Positions 56,251 through 64,000 of a DNA stretch of 64,000 nt are shown here, piece by piece. The stretch is from Rhodoligotrophos sp. CJ14 (lineage in GTDB: Bacteria > Pseudomonadota > Alphaproteobacteria > Rhizobiales > Im1): NCBI RefSeq assembly GCF_038811545.1, contig NZ_CP133319.1:310001-374000 (forward strand). Direction: 5' to 3'. Below the pieces are notes generated by a model. That model was given only the letters and a program-made list of their open reading frames with translations. It was not told the origin of the DNA and did no database searches. Both the position numbers and the translations under genes were made by a program. Each line of letters opens with the position of its first letter. Within the stretch, counting starts at the first letter, position 1.

Positions 56251-57957
56251 ATGACGGATGCGCCGTTCTCGTCCGAGGCGTCGACGCGCGCGTCCGCTGA
56301 ACAGGCGCAACGTTCGCGCACGATCAGCCGCGCGGGCGGCTCATGGACGGTGGCGGCTGCCCTCATAAGTGCCCTGGCAATCGCGCCCATCATTGCGCTG
56401 GTCTGGATTGCCGTCATTCATCCAACCGCGAATGCCTGGCCGCATCTTCTGGCCACCGTGCTGCCAGGCAGCGCCCGCACCACTGCCTTGCTTCTCCTGG
56501 GCGTGCTCGGCGTGGTTCTGGTGGTGGGCACCTCCACCGCCTGGCTCGTGTCCATGTACGATTTTCCGGGCAGGCGCGTCTTTGACTGGGCGCTGGCGGT
56601 GCCGCTGGCCATGCCCACCTATCTCTCCGCCTTCGCCTATCTCGAGATCTGGGATTACGCTGGCCCCATTCAGACTGCTCTTCGCAATACCTTTGGTTGG
56701 CGGAATGCGACCGATTACTGGTTCCCCGACATTCGCACGCTCGGCGGCGCGATCCTGATCCTCGCTTTCGCCCTTTATCCCTATGTGTACTTGACCGCGC
56801 GGGCGAGCTTTGCCCAGACCCCCGCGCAGCTGATGGATGCAAGCCGCGCGCTCGGCCATTCGGCGCTTGAGACCTTCTGGCGTATTGCCCTGCCCTTGTC
56901 ACGCCCCGCGCTCGCGGCCGGCAGCGCGCTCGCCATGATGGAGTGCTTGAATGATATTGGGGCGGTCGGCTTCCTGGGCGTGCGCACGCTGACCGTCAAT
57001 GTCTACAACACCTGGCTTGAGCGGAGCAATCTGGGGGGTGCTGCTCAGCTTGCCTGCGTGATGCTGGTCTTCGTCATCTTGCTGCTCTGGATCGAAAGGC
57101 GCAGCCGCCGCCAGCAGCGCTATCACACCTCTGGCCGCACCGTTCGTACCCAGAGCCGCCAACGCCTTGGGCCAATTGGTGGTCTGGTTGCGGCGCTAGC
57201 CTGCGCCTTGCCGATTGCAATCGGCTTCGGCACGCCCCTTTTCGTGTTCCTGGATGCGGCCTTCCGCCATTGGGATGCGGTGCTCGACCCAGACTTCTGG
57301 ACCCTGCTGAGGAACAGCATCCTGCTTTCTTCCGGGGGTGCGCTACTGGCAGCCCTTGCCGGCCTGGTTCTGGTCTATGCCCGCCGTTCCAGCAGCAATG
57401 TCATTCTGTCTGCCGCAACCCGGCTTGCCTCGATTGGCTATGCGGTTCCCGGCACCGTCTTGGGCCTTGGCATTCTGGTGCCACTTGCCGCCCTCGACAA
57501 TCTCGTGGCGGGCTGGGCGCACAGCCTGTTTGGCATATCGACAGGGCTTCTCATCACCGGCAGTGCCGGTGCGATCATCATGGCCTATGCCATTCGGTTT
57601 CTCGCGATGTCACAAGGCTCCATCGAGGCCGGCTTCTCCCGGCAGTCGCCCAATCTCGATGCGGCTGCGCGCAATCTCGGCCGCACGCCCCGGCAAGTGC
57701 TCTGGGAAATTCATCTGCCGCTGATCAGGCCGGCGCTTGGGGCCGCCGTGGTGCTCGTCTTTGTCGATGCCATGAAGGAATTGCCGGCAACACTGCTCCT
57801 GCGCCCCTTCGATTTCGACACGCTGGCAACTCACGTTTATACGCTTGCCTCATTCGACATGTTCGAAGAGGCATCCCTCTCGGCCCTCGCCATCGTCGCC
57901 GTCGGCTGCCTACCCGTCTTCCTGCTCCAGCGGCTGCTGATGGCGCGGCGCACTTAG
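56251..57957 (+). CDS. Fe(3+) ABC transporter permease (FbpB type, fused double permease)
   Basis: Inner-membrane permease, 568 residues with about twelve hydrophobic segments in two halves, the usual FbpB/SfuB fusion. Each half has an EAA loop that contacts the ATPase: 'QTPAQLMDASRALGHSALETFWRIALPLSRPAL' and 'SPNLDAAARNLGRTPRQVLWEIHLPLIRPAL'. ATG 56251 is chosen; an upstream TTG at 56203 overlaps the binding-protein gene. No ATPase gene follows. Instead a dispersed repeat begins at the stop codon. Confidence 0.92.
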   Translation: MTDAPFSSEASTRASAEQAQRSRTISRAGGSWTVAAALISALAIAPIIALVWIAVIHPTANAWPHLLATVLPGSARTTALLLLGVLGVVLVVGTSTAWLVSMYDFPGRRVFDWALAVPLAMPTYLSAFAYLEIWDYAGPIQTALRNTFGWRNATDYWFPDIRTLGGAILILAFALYPYVYLTARASFAQTPAQLMDASRALGHSALETFWRIALPLSRPALAAGSALAMMECLNDIGAVGFLGVRTLTVNVYNTWLERSNLGGAAQLACVMLVFVILLLWIERRSRRQQRYHTSGRTVRTQSRQRLGPIGGLVAALACALPIAIGFGTPLFVFLDAAFRHWDAVLDPDFWTLLRNSILLSSGGALLAALAGLVLVYARRSSSNVILSAATRLASIGYAVPGTVLGLGILVPLAALDNLVAGWAHSLFGISTGLLITGSAGAIIMAYAIRFLAMSQGSIEAGFSRQSPNLDAAARNLGRTPRQVLWEIHLPLIRPALGAAVVLVFVDAMKELPATLLLRPFDFDTLATHVYTLASFDMFEEASLSALAIVAVGCLPVFLLQRLLMARRT

Positions 57958-58060
57958 AGCATTTTCGAGCGAAGCGGATACCGGTTCGCGTGAAGAAAAT
58001 GCGACCAAGCAAGACCTTGAGACGCGGTTTCGCGATTCAAAGAAAAGCGGAAACGCTCTA
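57955..58060. repeat. ~105-bp dispersed intergenic repeat, copy 2
   Basis: Begins TAGAGCATTTTCGAGCGAAG (the TAG is the permease stop) and ends AAACGCTCTA. Near-identical to 52151-52257. Again located between converging genes (permease and bfr), so it may act as a two-way terminator. Confidence 0.85.
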
Positions 58061-58088
58061 AGGCGCCAGCCATCCCCAGTCGATGGTC

Positions 58089-58580
58089 TCAGTGATCGTC
58101 TACATCATCGGCGCTATCGGCCTGGAGCTGGCCGTAATTCTGCACGCCTACCTTCGCCAGGAGATCAAGCTGGGTTTCGAGAAAGTCGATGTGCCCCTCT
58201 TCATCGGCCAGGAGCTCCTCGAAGAGCTTCATCGAGACGTAATCGCCCGCATCATGGCAGATCACCCGGGCTTCCCGGTAGAGCTCCCGGGCCGCTTGCT
58301 CCGCCTTCAGATCGCACTCGAGCACCTCCTGGATGTTCTGACCGATCATCAGAGGGTCGAGCTGCTGCATATTCGGGAGCCCCTCGAGGAAGATGATGCG
58401 CGTTGCGAGCTTGTCCGCATGGTGCATCTCCTCGATCGATTCTTCGCGCGCCTTCTTGGCAAGCTTGGTGTAACCCCAGTCGTCGAGCAGCCGGTAATGG
58501 AGCCAGTACTGGTTGATGGCGGTCAGCTCCGACCTGAGCGCCCTGTTGAGATACTCGATGACTGTACGGTCGCCCTTCAT
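58089..58580 (-). CDS. bfr: Bacterioferritin
   Basis: Heme-containing iron-storage 24-mer subunit, 163 residues from ATG 58580. Ferroxidase ligands are in place: Glu18 (RALRSEL), Glu51 and His54 (IEEMHHAD), then later glutamates in '[15 protein letters not shown]' and '[15 protein letters not shown]'. Met52 is the expected heme ligand. GGAG lies five to six bases before the start. An Irr-like box lies 71 bases upstream. bfd is next upstream on the same strand. Confidence 0.96.
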   Translation of the reverse strand: MKGDRTVIEYLNRALRSELTAINQYWLHYRLLDDWGYTKLAKKAREESIEEMHHADKLATRIIFLEGLPNMQQLDPLMIGQNIQEVLECDLKAEQAARELYREARVICHDAGDYVSMKLFEELLADEEGHIDFLETQLDLLAKVGVQNYGQLQADSADDVDDH

Positions 58581-58650
58581 GCTCTGCTCCATAGAAGGCC
58601 AAGTGTGGTATGTCGCAACCTTACTCTGTCGAGCGGTGACGTCAAGCACT

Positions 58651-58665
58651 TTGGAATGATTCTAA
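58651..58665. promoter_or_regulatory. Irr-box-like palindrome upstream of bfr
   Basis: TTGGAATGATTCTAA, 71 bases before the bfr start on the minus strand. The best of the three boxes by similarity to the remembered ICE consensus apart from the G at position 3. Confidence 0.65.
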
Positions 58666-58800
58666 TCAAGAGATAAAGCACAGGCATGACCCGGAACTCG
58701 TCGCGCCGGAAGGATGCGACCAACGGGGACCTTCGCGCAATTTCGCAATGAGACGCGAGGCGCAACAGTGGCAGAAATGGACTTGTGGGAAGAGAGGTGT

Positions 58801-59037
58801 CTAGGCGCTTTCGGCCAAGGAATAGTCGTCCTCGAGCACCAGGTGGGCACCGGTTTCCTCGGCCGCGGCAATCAGCATGCTGACGTGAGGCAGGCACGAG
58901 CCGCATCGTGGACGATAGCCCATGCTTCGGTATACCGAGCCCGGGGTGATGACGCGCAATGGGTCTGCCTTCAGCAGCTCGATGATGGCACGCTTGATCT
59001 CAAGGGCCGTAATGACGTTGCAAGAGCAGATATACAT
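58801..59037 (-). CDS. bfd: Bacterioferritin-associated ferredoxin
   Basis: [2Fe-2S] protein that reduces bacterioferritin to release iron. 78 residues starting MYICSCNVIT; the four cysteines are Cys4 and Cys6 (CSC) and the pair in 'YRPRCGSCLPHV', the BFD/Fer2_BFD pattern. The C-terminal ~20 residues are an acidic tail longer than in E. coli Bfd. It sits upstream of bfr on the same strand with a box in between, so bfr may have its own promoter. Confidence 0.9.
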   Translation of the reverse strand: MYICSCNVITALEIKRAIIELLKADPLRVITPGSVYRSMGYRPRCGSCLPHVSMLIAAAEETGAHLVLEDDYSLAESA

Positions 59038-59211
59038 CGCGGGGGGCTCTCTCCGGAGCGGCTAAGCACTTGTATTAGCGGTACGGACAGCCAGTAGGAC
59101 CACACATTCGGTCTCTCTATAGCGGCAGCCACGCTAATCTTGCAATAAAAAGTTGGGAATTCGACGGGCGCGCGTCAATCGGGCTCGGACCCAGGACACC
59201 ACGGACCATAA

Positions 59212-59226
59212 TTAGAACTACTCTAA
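59212..59226. promoter_or_regulatory. Irr-box-like palindrome between bfd and the imelysin operon
   Basis: TTAGAACTACTCTAA, within a perfect 7-bp inverted repeat AATTAGA-N5-TCTAATT. It lies 175 bases upstream of bfd and 227 upstream of the imelysin gene, so it could control both. Nothing else in the ~414-base gap looks like a gene. Confidence 0.65.
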
Positions 59227-59452
59227 TTCCAAGCAGCTGAATCTGTTGGACTATTCAAGGTGCCTCTGTCACACCCGTCAAATGAGCCTGATGCGCATAT
59301 CGCGCAGCGGGGATCGCTGGAGGTCGCGCCTCGGGCCGATCGAATTGCTGGCTCGGCCGAGGTCATGCGGCGGCGTGTCTCAAGGATCGGCCATGATGCG
59401 GCCCCATATGGCGGCCAAGGAACAGCGGAGCTGGTAAACAAGGGGTATTGAC

Positions 59453-60724
59453 ATGAGGGTTGCCGTTAAAGCGGCCGTGATCGGCATAGGGTCATTGCTG
59501 GCAATGTTCGGCCCGGCAAATGCCGTCGAGGTCAAGGACGTGCTGACCACTTACGCGGATATCGCGAAGGCGGCTTATGACGATTCCCTCAATTCGGCGC
59601 GCAGTCTGAACGAGACTGTGAAGCAATTCCTCGCAACGCCCAATCAGGAGAACTTGAACAAGGCGCGCGAAGCCTGGATCGCCGCCCGTGTTCCCTACCA
59701 GCAGACGGAAGTCTTCCGCTTCGGCAATCCCATCGTTGATGAATGGGAGGGCAAGGTCAATTCCTGGCCATTGGACGAGGGACTGATCGACTATGTCGAC
59801 GCCGAGAGCTACGGCGAAGAATCCGACGAGAACCCGCTTTACACGGCCAATATCATCGCCAACAAGTCACTCACGGTCGGCGGCGAAACAATCGATGCCT
59901 CGACCATCACCCCTGAGCTGCTCGAGCGGCTACAGGAGGCGGGCGACATCGAAACCAATGTGACGACGGGATATCATGCCATCGAGTTCCTGCTTTGGGG
60001 ACAGGATCTCAACGGCTCCGGGTCTAGCGCCGGAAATAGGCCGCCCACGGACTATGACCAGGCCAATTGCACCAATGGCAATTGCGACCGCCGGGCCGCC
60101 TATTTGCAGGCCGCGACCGACCTTCTCATCAAGGATCTGGCTGAAATGGCTGAGGCCTGGGGGCCCGATGGCAAGGCGCGCAAAGCAGTCCTCGATGGTT
60201 CGCCTGACCAGGGGCTGCGTGCGATGCTCGTCGGCATGGGGAGCCTGTCCTATGGGGAGCTGGCAGGCGAGCGCATGAAGCTCGGCCTCTTGCTGCACGA
60301 TCCCGAAGAGGAGCATGACTGCTTCTCCGACAACACACCCGCCAGCCACTATTATGACGCTCTCGGCATCGACAATGTCTATCGCGGCCGCTATCGCCGC
60401 ATCGATGGCGGCGAGGTGAAGGGGTCAAGCCTCTCGGAGCTGGTCGCGGCGAAGGATCCCGCGGTGGACGAGGATCTGAAATCGAAGCTCTCCGTCACTC
60501 TCGCCGCCATGAAAGCTCTGGTCGACCGCGCGAAGGGCGGCGAGCACTATGATCAGATGATCGCGGCGGACAATGCTGAAGGCAATGCGGTGGTGCAGGC
60601 AGCGATCACGGCGCTGTTGAACCAGACCCAGTCCATAGAGAAGGCCGTCAACGTGCTGGGCTTGCAGGATGCCACATTCGAGGGCTCCGAGAGCCTCGAC
60701 AATCCCGAGGCCGTCTTGCAGTGA
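59453..60724 (+). CDS. Imelysin-like iron-regulated periplasmic protein (IrpA/ICMP type)
   Basis: 423 residues: signal peptide (VIGIGSLLAMFGPANAVE), then the imelysin helical fold. The conserved GxHxxE motif is in 'VTTGYHAIEFLLWGQDLNGSG', with the N-terminal 'AREAWIAARVPYQQTEVFRF' typical of the IrpA/insulin-cleaving-protease-like group. Family members are tied to iron uptake; proteolytic activity is doubtful. First gene of a four-gene operon whose next start (GTG 60721) overlaps its stop. Confidence 0.92.
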   Translation: MRVAVKAAVIGIGSLLAMFGPANAVEVKDVLTTYADIAKAAYDDSLNSARSLNETVKQFLATPNQENLNKAREAWIAARVPYQQTEVFRFGNPIVDEWEGKVNSWPLDEGLIDYVDAESYGEESDENPLYTANIIANKSLTVGGETIDASTITPELLERLQEAGDIETNVTTGYHAIEFLLWGQDLNGSGSSAGNRPPTDYDQANCTNGNCDRRAAYLQAATDLLIKDLAEMAEAWGPDGKARKAVLDGSPDQGLRAMLVGMGSLSYGELAGERMKLGLLLHDPEEEHDCFSDNTPASHYYDALGIDNVYRGRYRRIDGGEVKGSSLSELVAAKDPAVDEDLKSKLSVTLAAMKALVDRAKGGEHYDQMIAADNAEGNAVVQAAITALLNQTQSIEKAVNVLGLQDATFEGSESLDNPEAVLQ

Positions 60725-62244
60725 GCTTGCGCGACCTCCTGCTGGCGGTTCCGGCGCTGATCACGGGATGCGTCCTGTCGCTCGGAACCGTCGCGCTGGC
60801 AAGCGGCGCGGCGCCTGCGGTACCGAGCAAGGATGGCGAACTGTTGCCGGAATGCGTCGTGCCGCCGGTGCGGGAGAGCGAGGCTCTTCCCGGCGGTAGC
60901 GCCACCTCGCCTCATCCGGCTGACCGCAACGCCTTTTCCCATTCGTCCGCGAACCTGCCCTTCGACCGCGAGTTCGACTTCAAGATCGGCAACGGCGTCT
61001 TTCGCAAGCAATGGGTCTCGGCCCCCTCCTCCACCAAGGCCTCCGACGGGCTTGGGCCGCTTTACAATGCCCGCGCCTGCCAGAACTGCCATCTGAAGGA
61101 TGGGCGCGGGCGACCGCCGGTGACCGATAATGCCGATGATCGAGCCGTCTCGATGCTTCTGAAGCTCGCCATACCGCCGCGCGATGAGGCGGAACGCGCC
61201 AAGCTTGCCTCGGGCACGCTCAGCATGATCCCCGACCCGACTTACGGCGCCCAGCTTCAGGAATTCGCCGTTCAGGGCATGGAGGGCGAGGGACGCCTGT
61301 CTCTCTCTTATGAGGATCTTGCACCGATCACCCTGCCGGGCGGCGAGACGGTCAGTTTGCGCAAACCGCATTATGAGATCAGCAAGCTCAAATATGGCGC
61401 ACCCGCGGACGGGCTGACGACCTCGCCGCGCGTTGCGCCACAAATGATCGGACTGGGCCTGATCGAGGCCATTCCAGACAGCGAGATCATCGCCGGCCCG
61501 GAACTGCCCGCGGCACGGGCAGATGGCATTGTCGGCAAGCCCAACCGTGTCTGGAGCGCGGCCAATGGGAGGGTGATGCTCGGTCGCTTCGGCTGGAAGG
61601 CCGGCCAGCCCACCATAGCCGACCAGGCGGCAGTGGCCTTTGCCGGCGATATGGGCTTGTCGACCAAGCTCATTTCCGCCCATTCCGGTGATTGCACGCA
61701 GGCGCAGCCCGAGTGCCTCTCCGCTCCGAACGGCGTCACGCGGAAGCTCGGCAAGGCGGAGGTGGCCGACAGCATGTTCGACCTCGTTGTCTATTATTCC
61801 CGCAATCTGGCGGTGCCCCGCATGCGCGATACCGCCGGTCCGGAAATCAAGCAGGGCCGCGAGCTCTTCTATCGCAGCGGCTGTGCGGCCTGTCACAGGC
61901 CAAGCTTTACCACCGGCACCGGGCCGGATATCCAGCCGGAACTCGCGGGCCAGACTATTTGGCCCTATACCGACCTTCTGCTGCACGATATGGGCCCGGA
62001 ACTTGCCGATGGTTTCACTGAAGGCGCAGCCAATGGACGGGAGTGGCGCACCGCACCGTTATGGGGCATAGGTTTGACCGAGACCGTTGCCGGGCATAGC
62101 ACGTTTCTCCATGATGGCCGCGCCCGAAACATCCTGGAAGCCATTCTGTGGCACGGTGGCGAGGCCGAAATCGCGAAGCAGCGGGTCATGAGGCTCTCTC
62201 CTGAAGAGCGGGCCAGTTTGCTGGCTTTCGTCAACTCGCTCTAA
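60721..62244 (+). CDS. Di-heme oxidoreductase (DUF1111 / putative thiol oxidoreductase family)
   Basis: 507 residues from GTG 60721. An N-terminal signal-like segment, then two c-type heme sites: CQNCH (in YNARACQNCHLKDGRG) and CAACH (in YRSGCAACHRPSF). 'GRFGWKAGQPTIADQAAVAFAGDMGLS' and 'LLLHDMGPELADG' are typical of the family, which is related to MauG/cytochrome c peroxidases. The redox role alongside imelysins in iron handling is inferred from the recurring gene neighbourhood; the substrate is unknown. Confidence 0.88.
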   Translation: MSLRDLLLAVPALITGCVLSLGTVALASGAAPAVPSKDGELLPECVVPPVRESEALPGGSATSPHPADRNAFSHSSANLPFDREFDFKIGNGVFRKQWVSAPSSTKASDGLGPLYNARACQNCHLKDGRGRPPVTDNADDRAVSMLLKLAIPPRDEAERAKLASGTLSMIPDPTYGAQLQEFAVQGMEGEGRLSLSYEDLAPITLPGGETVSLRKPHYEISKLKYGAPADGLTTSPRVAPQMIGLGLIEAIPDSEIIAGPELPAARADGIVGKPNRVWSAANGRVMLGRFGWKAGQPTIADQAAVAFAGDMGLSTKLISAHSGDCTQAQPECLSAPNGVTRKLGKAEVADSMFDLVVYYSRNLAVPRMRDTAGPEIKQGRELFYRSGCAACHRPSFTTGTGPDIQPELAGQTIWPYTDLLLHDMGPELADGFTEGAANGREWRTAPLWGIGLTETVAGHSTFLHDGRARNILEAILWHGGEAEIAKQRVMRLSPEERASLLAFVNSL

Positions 62245-62259
62245 GCCGGTGGGATCCTG

Positions 62260-63459
62260 ATGAGAACAGCCTATATCGTGAATGGGAAGGCTTACATCAT
62301 TGGCGCTGTGGCGCTCGGCCTGGCCTTATTCGCGCCGCATTCTGCTTTACCCGCCTTCGCCCAGTCAGCGCCTGCCGCCCAGTCGCCCGGTGCGTCCGCG
62401 CCGAAGGTGACGCAAAGTGCCGTGGTATCCGTCGTTGATCTCGCCAAGAGCCTCGTGACCGATCACGCGGCCCCGGGCTACCGCAGCTTTGCCGCTGAAA
62501 CCGCCAAGCTTGCCGCCGCCACCGCCGAGCTCTGCGGCGCTCCGAGCCCGCGCCGGTTGGAGAATGTGCGCAACACCTTCACGGCTGCCTTGCTCGCTTG
62601 GCAGCGGATCCAGCATGTTCATTTCGGTCCCATCATGCAGGAGGACCGCCTCTATCGCATCGAATACTGGCCGGACAGGCACGGCCAAGGCGAGAAGCAG
62701 CTGCGCAAACTGCTTGCCTCTGCCGGGCTCGAGCGTTTCGATGTGAACAAGCTGACTGAGGCAAGTGTCGCCGTGCAGGGCTTCCCAGCCTTAGAGCGCA
62801 TTCTTTATGCCTCTGATGCCGACGGCCTGGGTGAGGCTTCGTCCAACAGCGCTCCACATTGCAACCTGGCTCTTGCAGTCTCCCGCAATCTTGCGGCCAT
62901 GGCTAAGGCCACGGCCGAAGCCTGGCAACGTGACTATGTGGCCCCGTCGGCCAATTTCACCGAGGAGCAGGCGCACGCGATTGCGACCGATTTCTACAAG
63001 GCATTCGTCGAGCAGCTCGAAACGGTTCGCGATGTCAAGATCGGCACCCCTCTGGGCACCTCCCCTGCAACGGCCAGGCCGAAAAGCGCCGAAGCCTGGC
63101 GCAGTCACATGACCGAGCGCAGCATCGAGACCAATCTTCGCGCTCTCAGCGAGCTATTCTCCGGACCGAAAGACGGAAGCCAGCCGGGCCTTGCCCATAT
63201 GGTGGACCCTGAGATGAGGACCAGCAGCGGGGGACCGGCAGCCGATATGCGCAAGACGGCGGCGGAAGGTTTGACCTATGGCGCGGAATTCATTGCACAG
63301 CATCCTGATCTGCTCGGCGAGCCGCTGTCCAGCGAAGCGGGCTGGAAATCCGCCAATTTCCTCAAACTGCATTTGGGCGGTGTGCGAGACCATGCGGTCG
63401 AGATCCTGGGCCCTGCCCTGAATGTCTCGCTGGGGTTCAACGCGCGCGATGGAGACTGA
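62260..63459 (+). CDS. Second imelysin-family periplasmic protein
   Basis: 399 residues with a signal peptide (AVALGLALFAPHSALPAFAQS). Imelysin-like helices include 'AALLAWQRIQHVHFGPIMQEDRLYRIEYWPDRHGQG' and 'SVAVQGFPALERILYASD'. The latter replaces the GxHxxE of the first imelysin with GFPALE, so the histidine is missing, as I recall for this second subgroup. Starts 15 bases after the di-heme gene. Probably a partner of the first imelysin. Confidence 0.88.
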   Translation: MRTAYIVNGKAYIIGAVALGLALFAPHSALPAFAQSAPAAQSPGASAPKVTQSAVVSVVDLAKSLVTDHAAPGYRSFAAETAKLAAATAELCGAPSPRRLENVRNTFTAALLAWQRIQHVHFGPIMQEDRLYRIEYWPDRHGQGEKQLRKLLASAGLERFDVNKLTEASVAVQGFPALERILYASDADGLGEASSNSAPHCNLALAVSRNLAAMAKATAEAWQRDYVAPSANFTEEQAHAIATDFYKAFVEQLETVRDVKIGTPLGTSPATARPKSAEAWRSHMTERSIETNLRALSELFSGPKDGSQPGLAHMVDPEMRTSSGGPAADMRKTAAEGLTYGAEFIAQHPDLLGEPLSSEAGWKSANFLKLHLGGVRDHAVEILGPALNVSLGFNARDGD

Positions 63460-64000
63460 CGCCTTGTCTTTGCCGACCATCCCGAATGTGAACCGGCGCC
63501 GCGTTCTGGGGGGCCTCGCCGCCCTGCCCTTCATGGACGCGTCCCATGTGCTGGCCAAGGCGCCCGAGAGCCCGCTCTATCTCTCCGCCTTGTCGGATGA
63601 TGATGAGGGCCACTTTGGCGTTATCTTCGAGGAGACGGGCGAGATGCGCGCGCGCATCGAGCTCCCTGCCCGCGGTCACGGCGGCGCCTTCTCGCCCATG
63701 GCCGCCGAGGTTGTGATCTTTGCCCGCCGCCCGGGCACCTTCGCCGTGGTTTTCGAGCCACGTTCAGGCCGCATCATCGCGAGCCTCGCCTCTCCCGAGG
63801 GTCGGCACTTCTTCGGCCATGGCATTTACTCCCGCGATGGGCGCCTGCTCTATACGACCGAGAATGACTATGAGACCGGCGATGGGATAATCGGTATCTG
63901 GGATGCGGCCCATGGCTATCGACGGGTCGGCGAGTTCCCCTCCTATGGGATAGACCCGCACGATATTCGCCTGATGCCCGATGGTCATACCTTGGCGATT
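63449..64000 (+). CDS. DUF1513 family Tat-exported protein, N-terminal part (runs off the window)
   Basis: Read directly to the last base without a stop (184 codons). ATG 63449 overlaps the imelysin stop by 11 bases. A twin-arginine-type signal is visible (NRRRVLGGLAALPFMDASHV), then beta-propeller-like repeats: 'GVIFEETGEMRARIELPARGHG', 'EVVIFARRPGTFAVVFEPRSGRIIASLASPEGRHFFGHGIYSRDGRLLYTTENDYETGDGIIGIWD'. DUF1513 genes usually close imelysin operons. Function unknown. Export would need the TatBC encoded at the start of the window. Confidence 0.85.
   Translation, partial: METDALSLPTIPNVNRRRVLGGLAALPFMDASHVLAKAPESPLYLSALSDDDEGHFGVIFEETGEMRARIELPARGHGGAFSPMAAEVVIFARRPGTFAVVFEPRSGRIIASLASPEGRHFFGHGIYSRDGRLLYTTENDYETGDGIIGIWDAAHGYRRVGEFPSYGIDPHDIRLMPDGHTLAI

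Overview
The window is about 64 kb of high-GC, almost fully coding chromosome from an alphaproteobacterium, most likely in the order Hyphomicrobiales (Rhizobiales). The evidence is gene order: a pyruvate dehydrogenase operon whose E1-beta subunit carries its own lipoyl domain, followed by lipA, coq10, cinA, fused ispDF, dusB, ntrBC, ntrYX, trkA, hfq, hflX and mazG. BA14K-type and ExoR-like proteins, Irr-type iron boxes and the 'AGAGCATTTTC...' dispersed repeat point the same way. No rRNA, tRNA, CRISPR array, prophage or insertion sequence was found.

Layout. 1-5 kb: end of nagZ, scpAB, an ABC-transporter ATPase with no transporter partners, then tatB and tatC without tatA. 5-9.3 kb: a DUF1835 protein, enolase and a cluster of three unrecognised small minus-strand genes rich in His, Gly, Pro and Tyr, carrying PPxY and GL(W/F/Y)(G/S) motifs. 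9.3-17 kb: ftsB, pdhA-pdhB-pdhC-lpd, a GlsB-type membrane protein, lipA and coq10. 17-31 kb: cinA and ispDF on the minus strand, then dusB-ntrB-ntrC-ntrY-ntrX-trkA-hfq-hflX on the plus strand, with mazG converging. 31-39 kb is a minus-strand block: rlpA, dacC, tmk, holB, metG, tatD and a metallo-beta-lactamase-fold hydrolase, plus a Sel1-repeat protein.

39-55 kb is more accessory: an acyl-CoA ligase, phosphoketolase, several tiny or secreted proteins, a GNAT-like protein, a zinc-ribbon protein, a large OmpA-family protein with a Gln/Arg/Glu repeat domain, prfC, xth, an ExoR-like Sel1 protein, DUF2937 and a degenerate PCuAC protein. A possible two-gene micro-operon with an OmpR-like operator lies at 41.2-41.7 kb, and a structured non-coding element at 44.3-44.4 kb.

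55-64 kb is an iron island: ferric-iron ABC substrate-binding protein and permease, bacterioferritin, bacterioferritin-associated ferredoxin, and an imelysin / di-heme oxidoreductase / imelysin / DUF1513 operon that runs off the end. Three matching 15-bp palindromes resembling Irr (ICE) boxes precede these transcription units. The transporter there lacks an ATPase, and the orphan ATPase at 2.2-3.4 kb is the natural candidate to complete it.

Functions and motifs were assigned by reading the sequence and from family knowledge held in memory. No database search was run.
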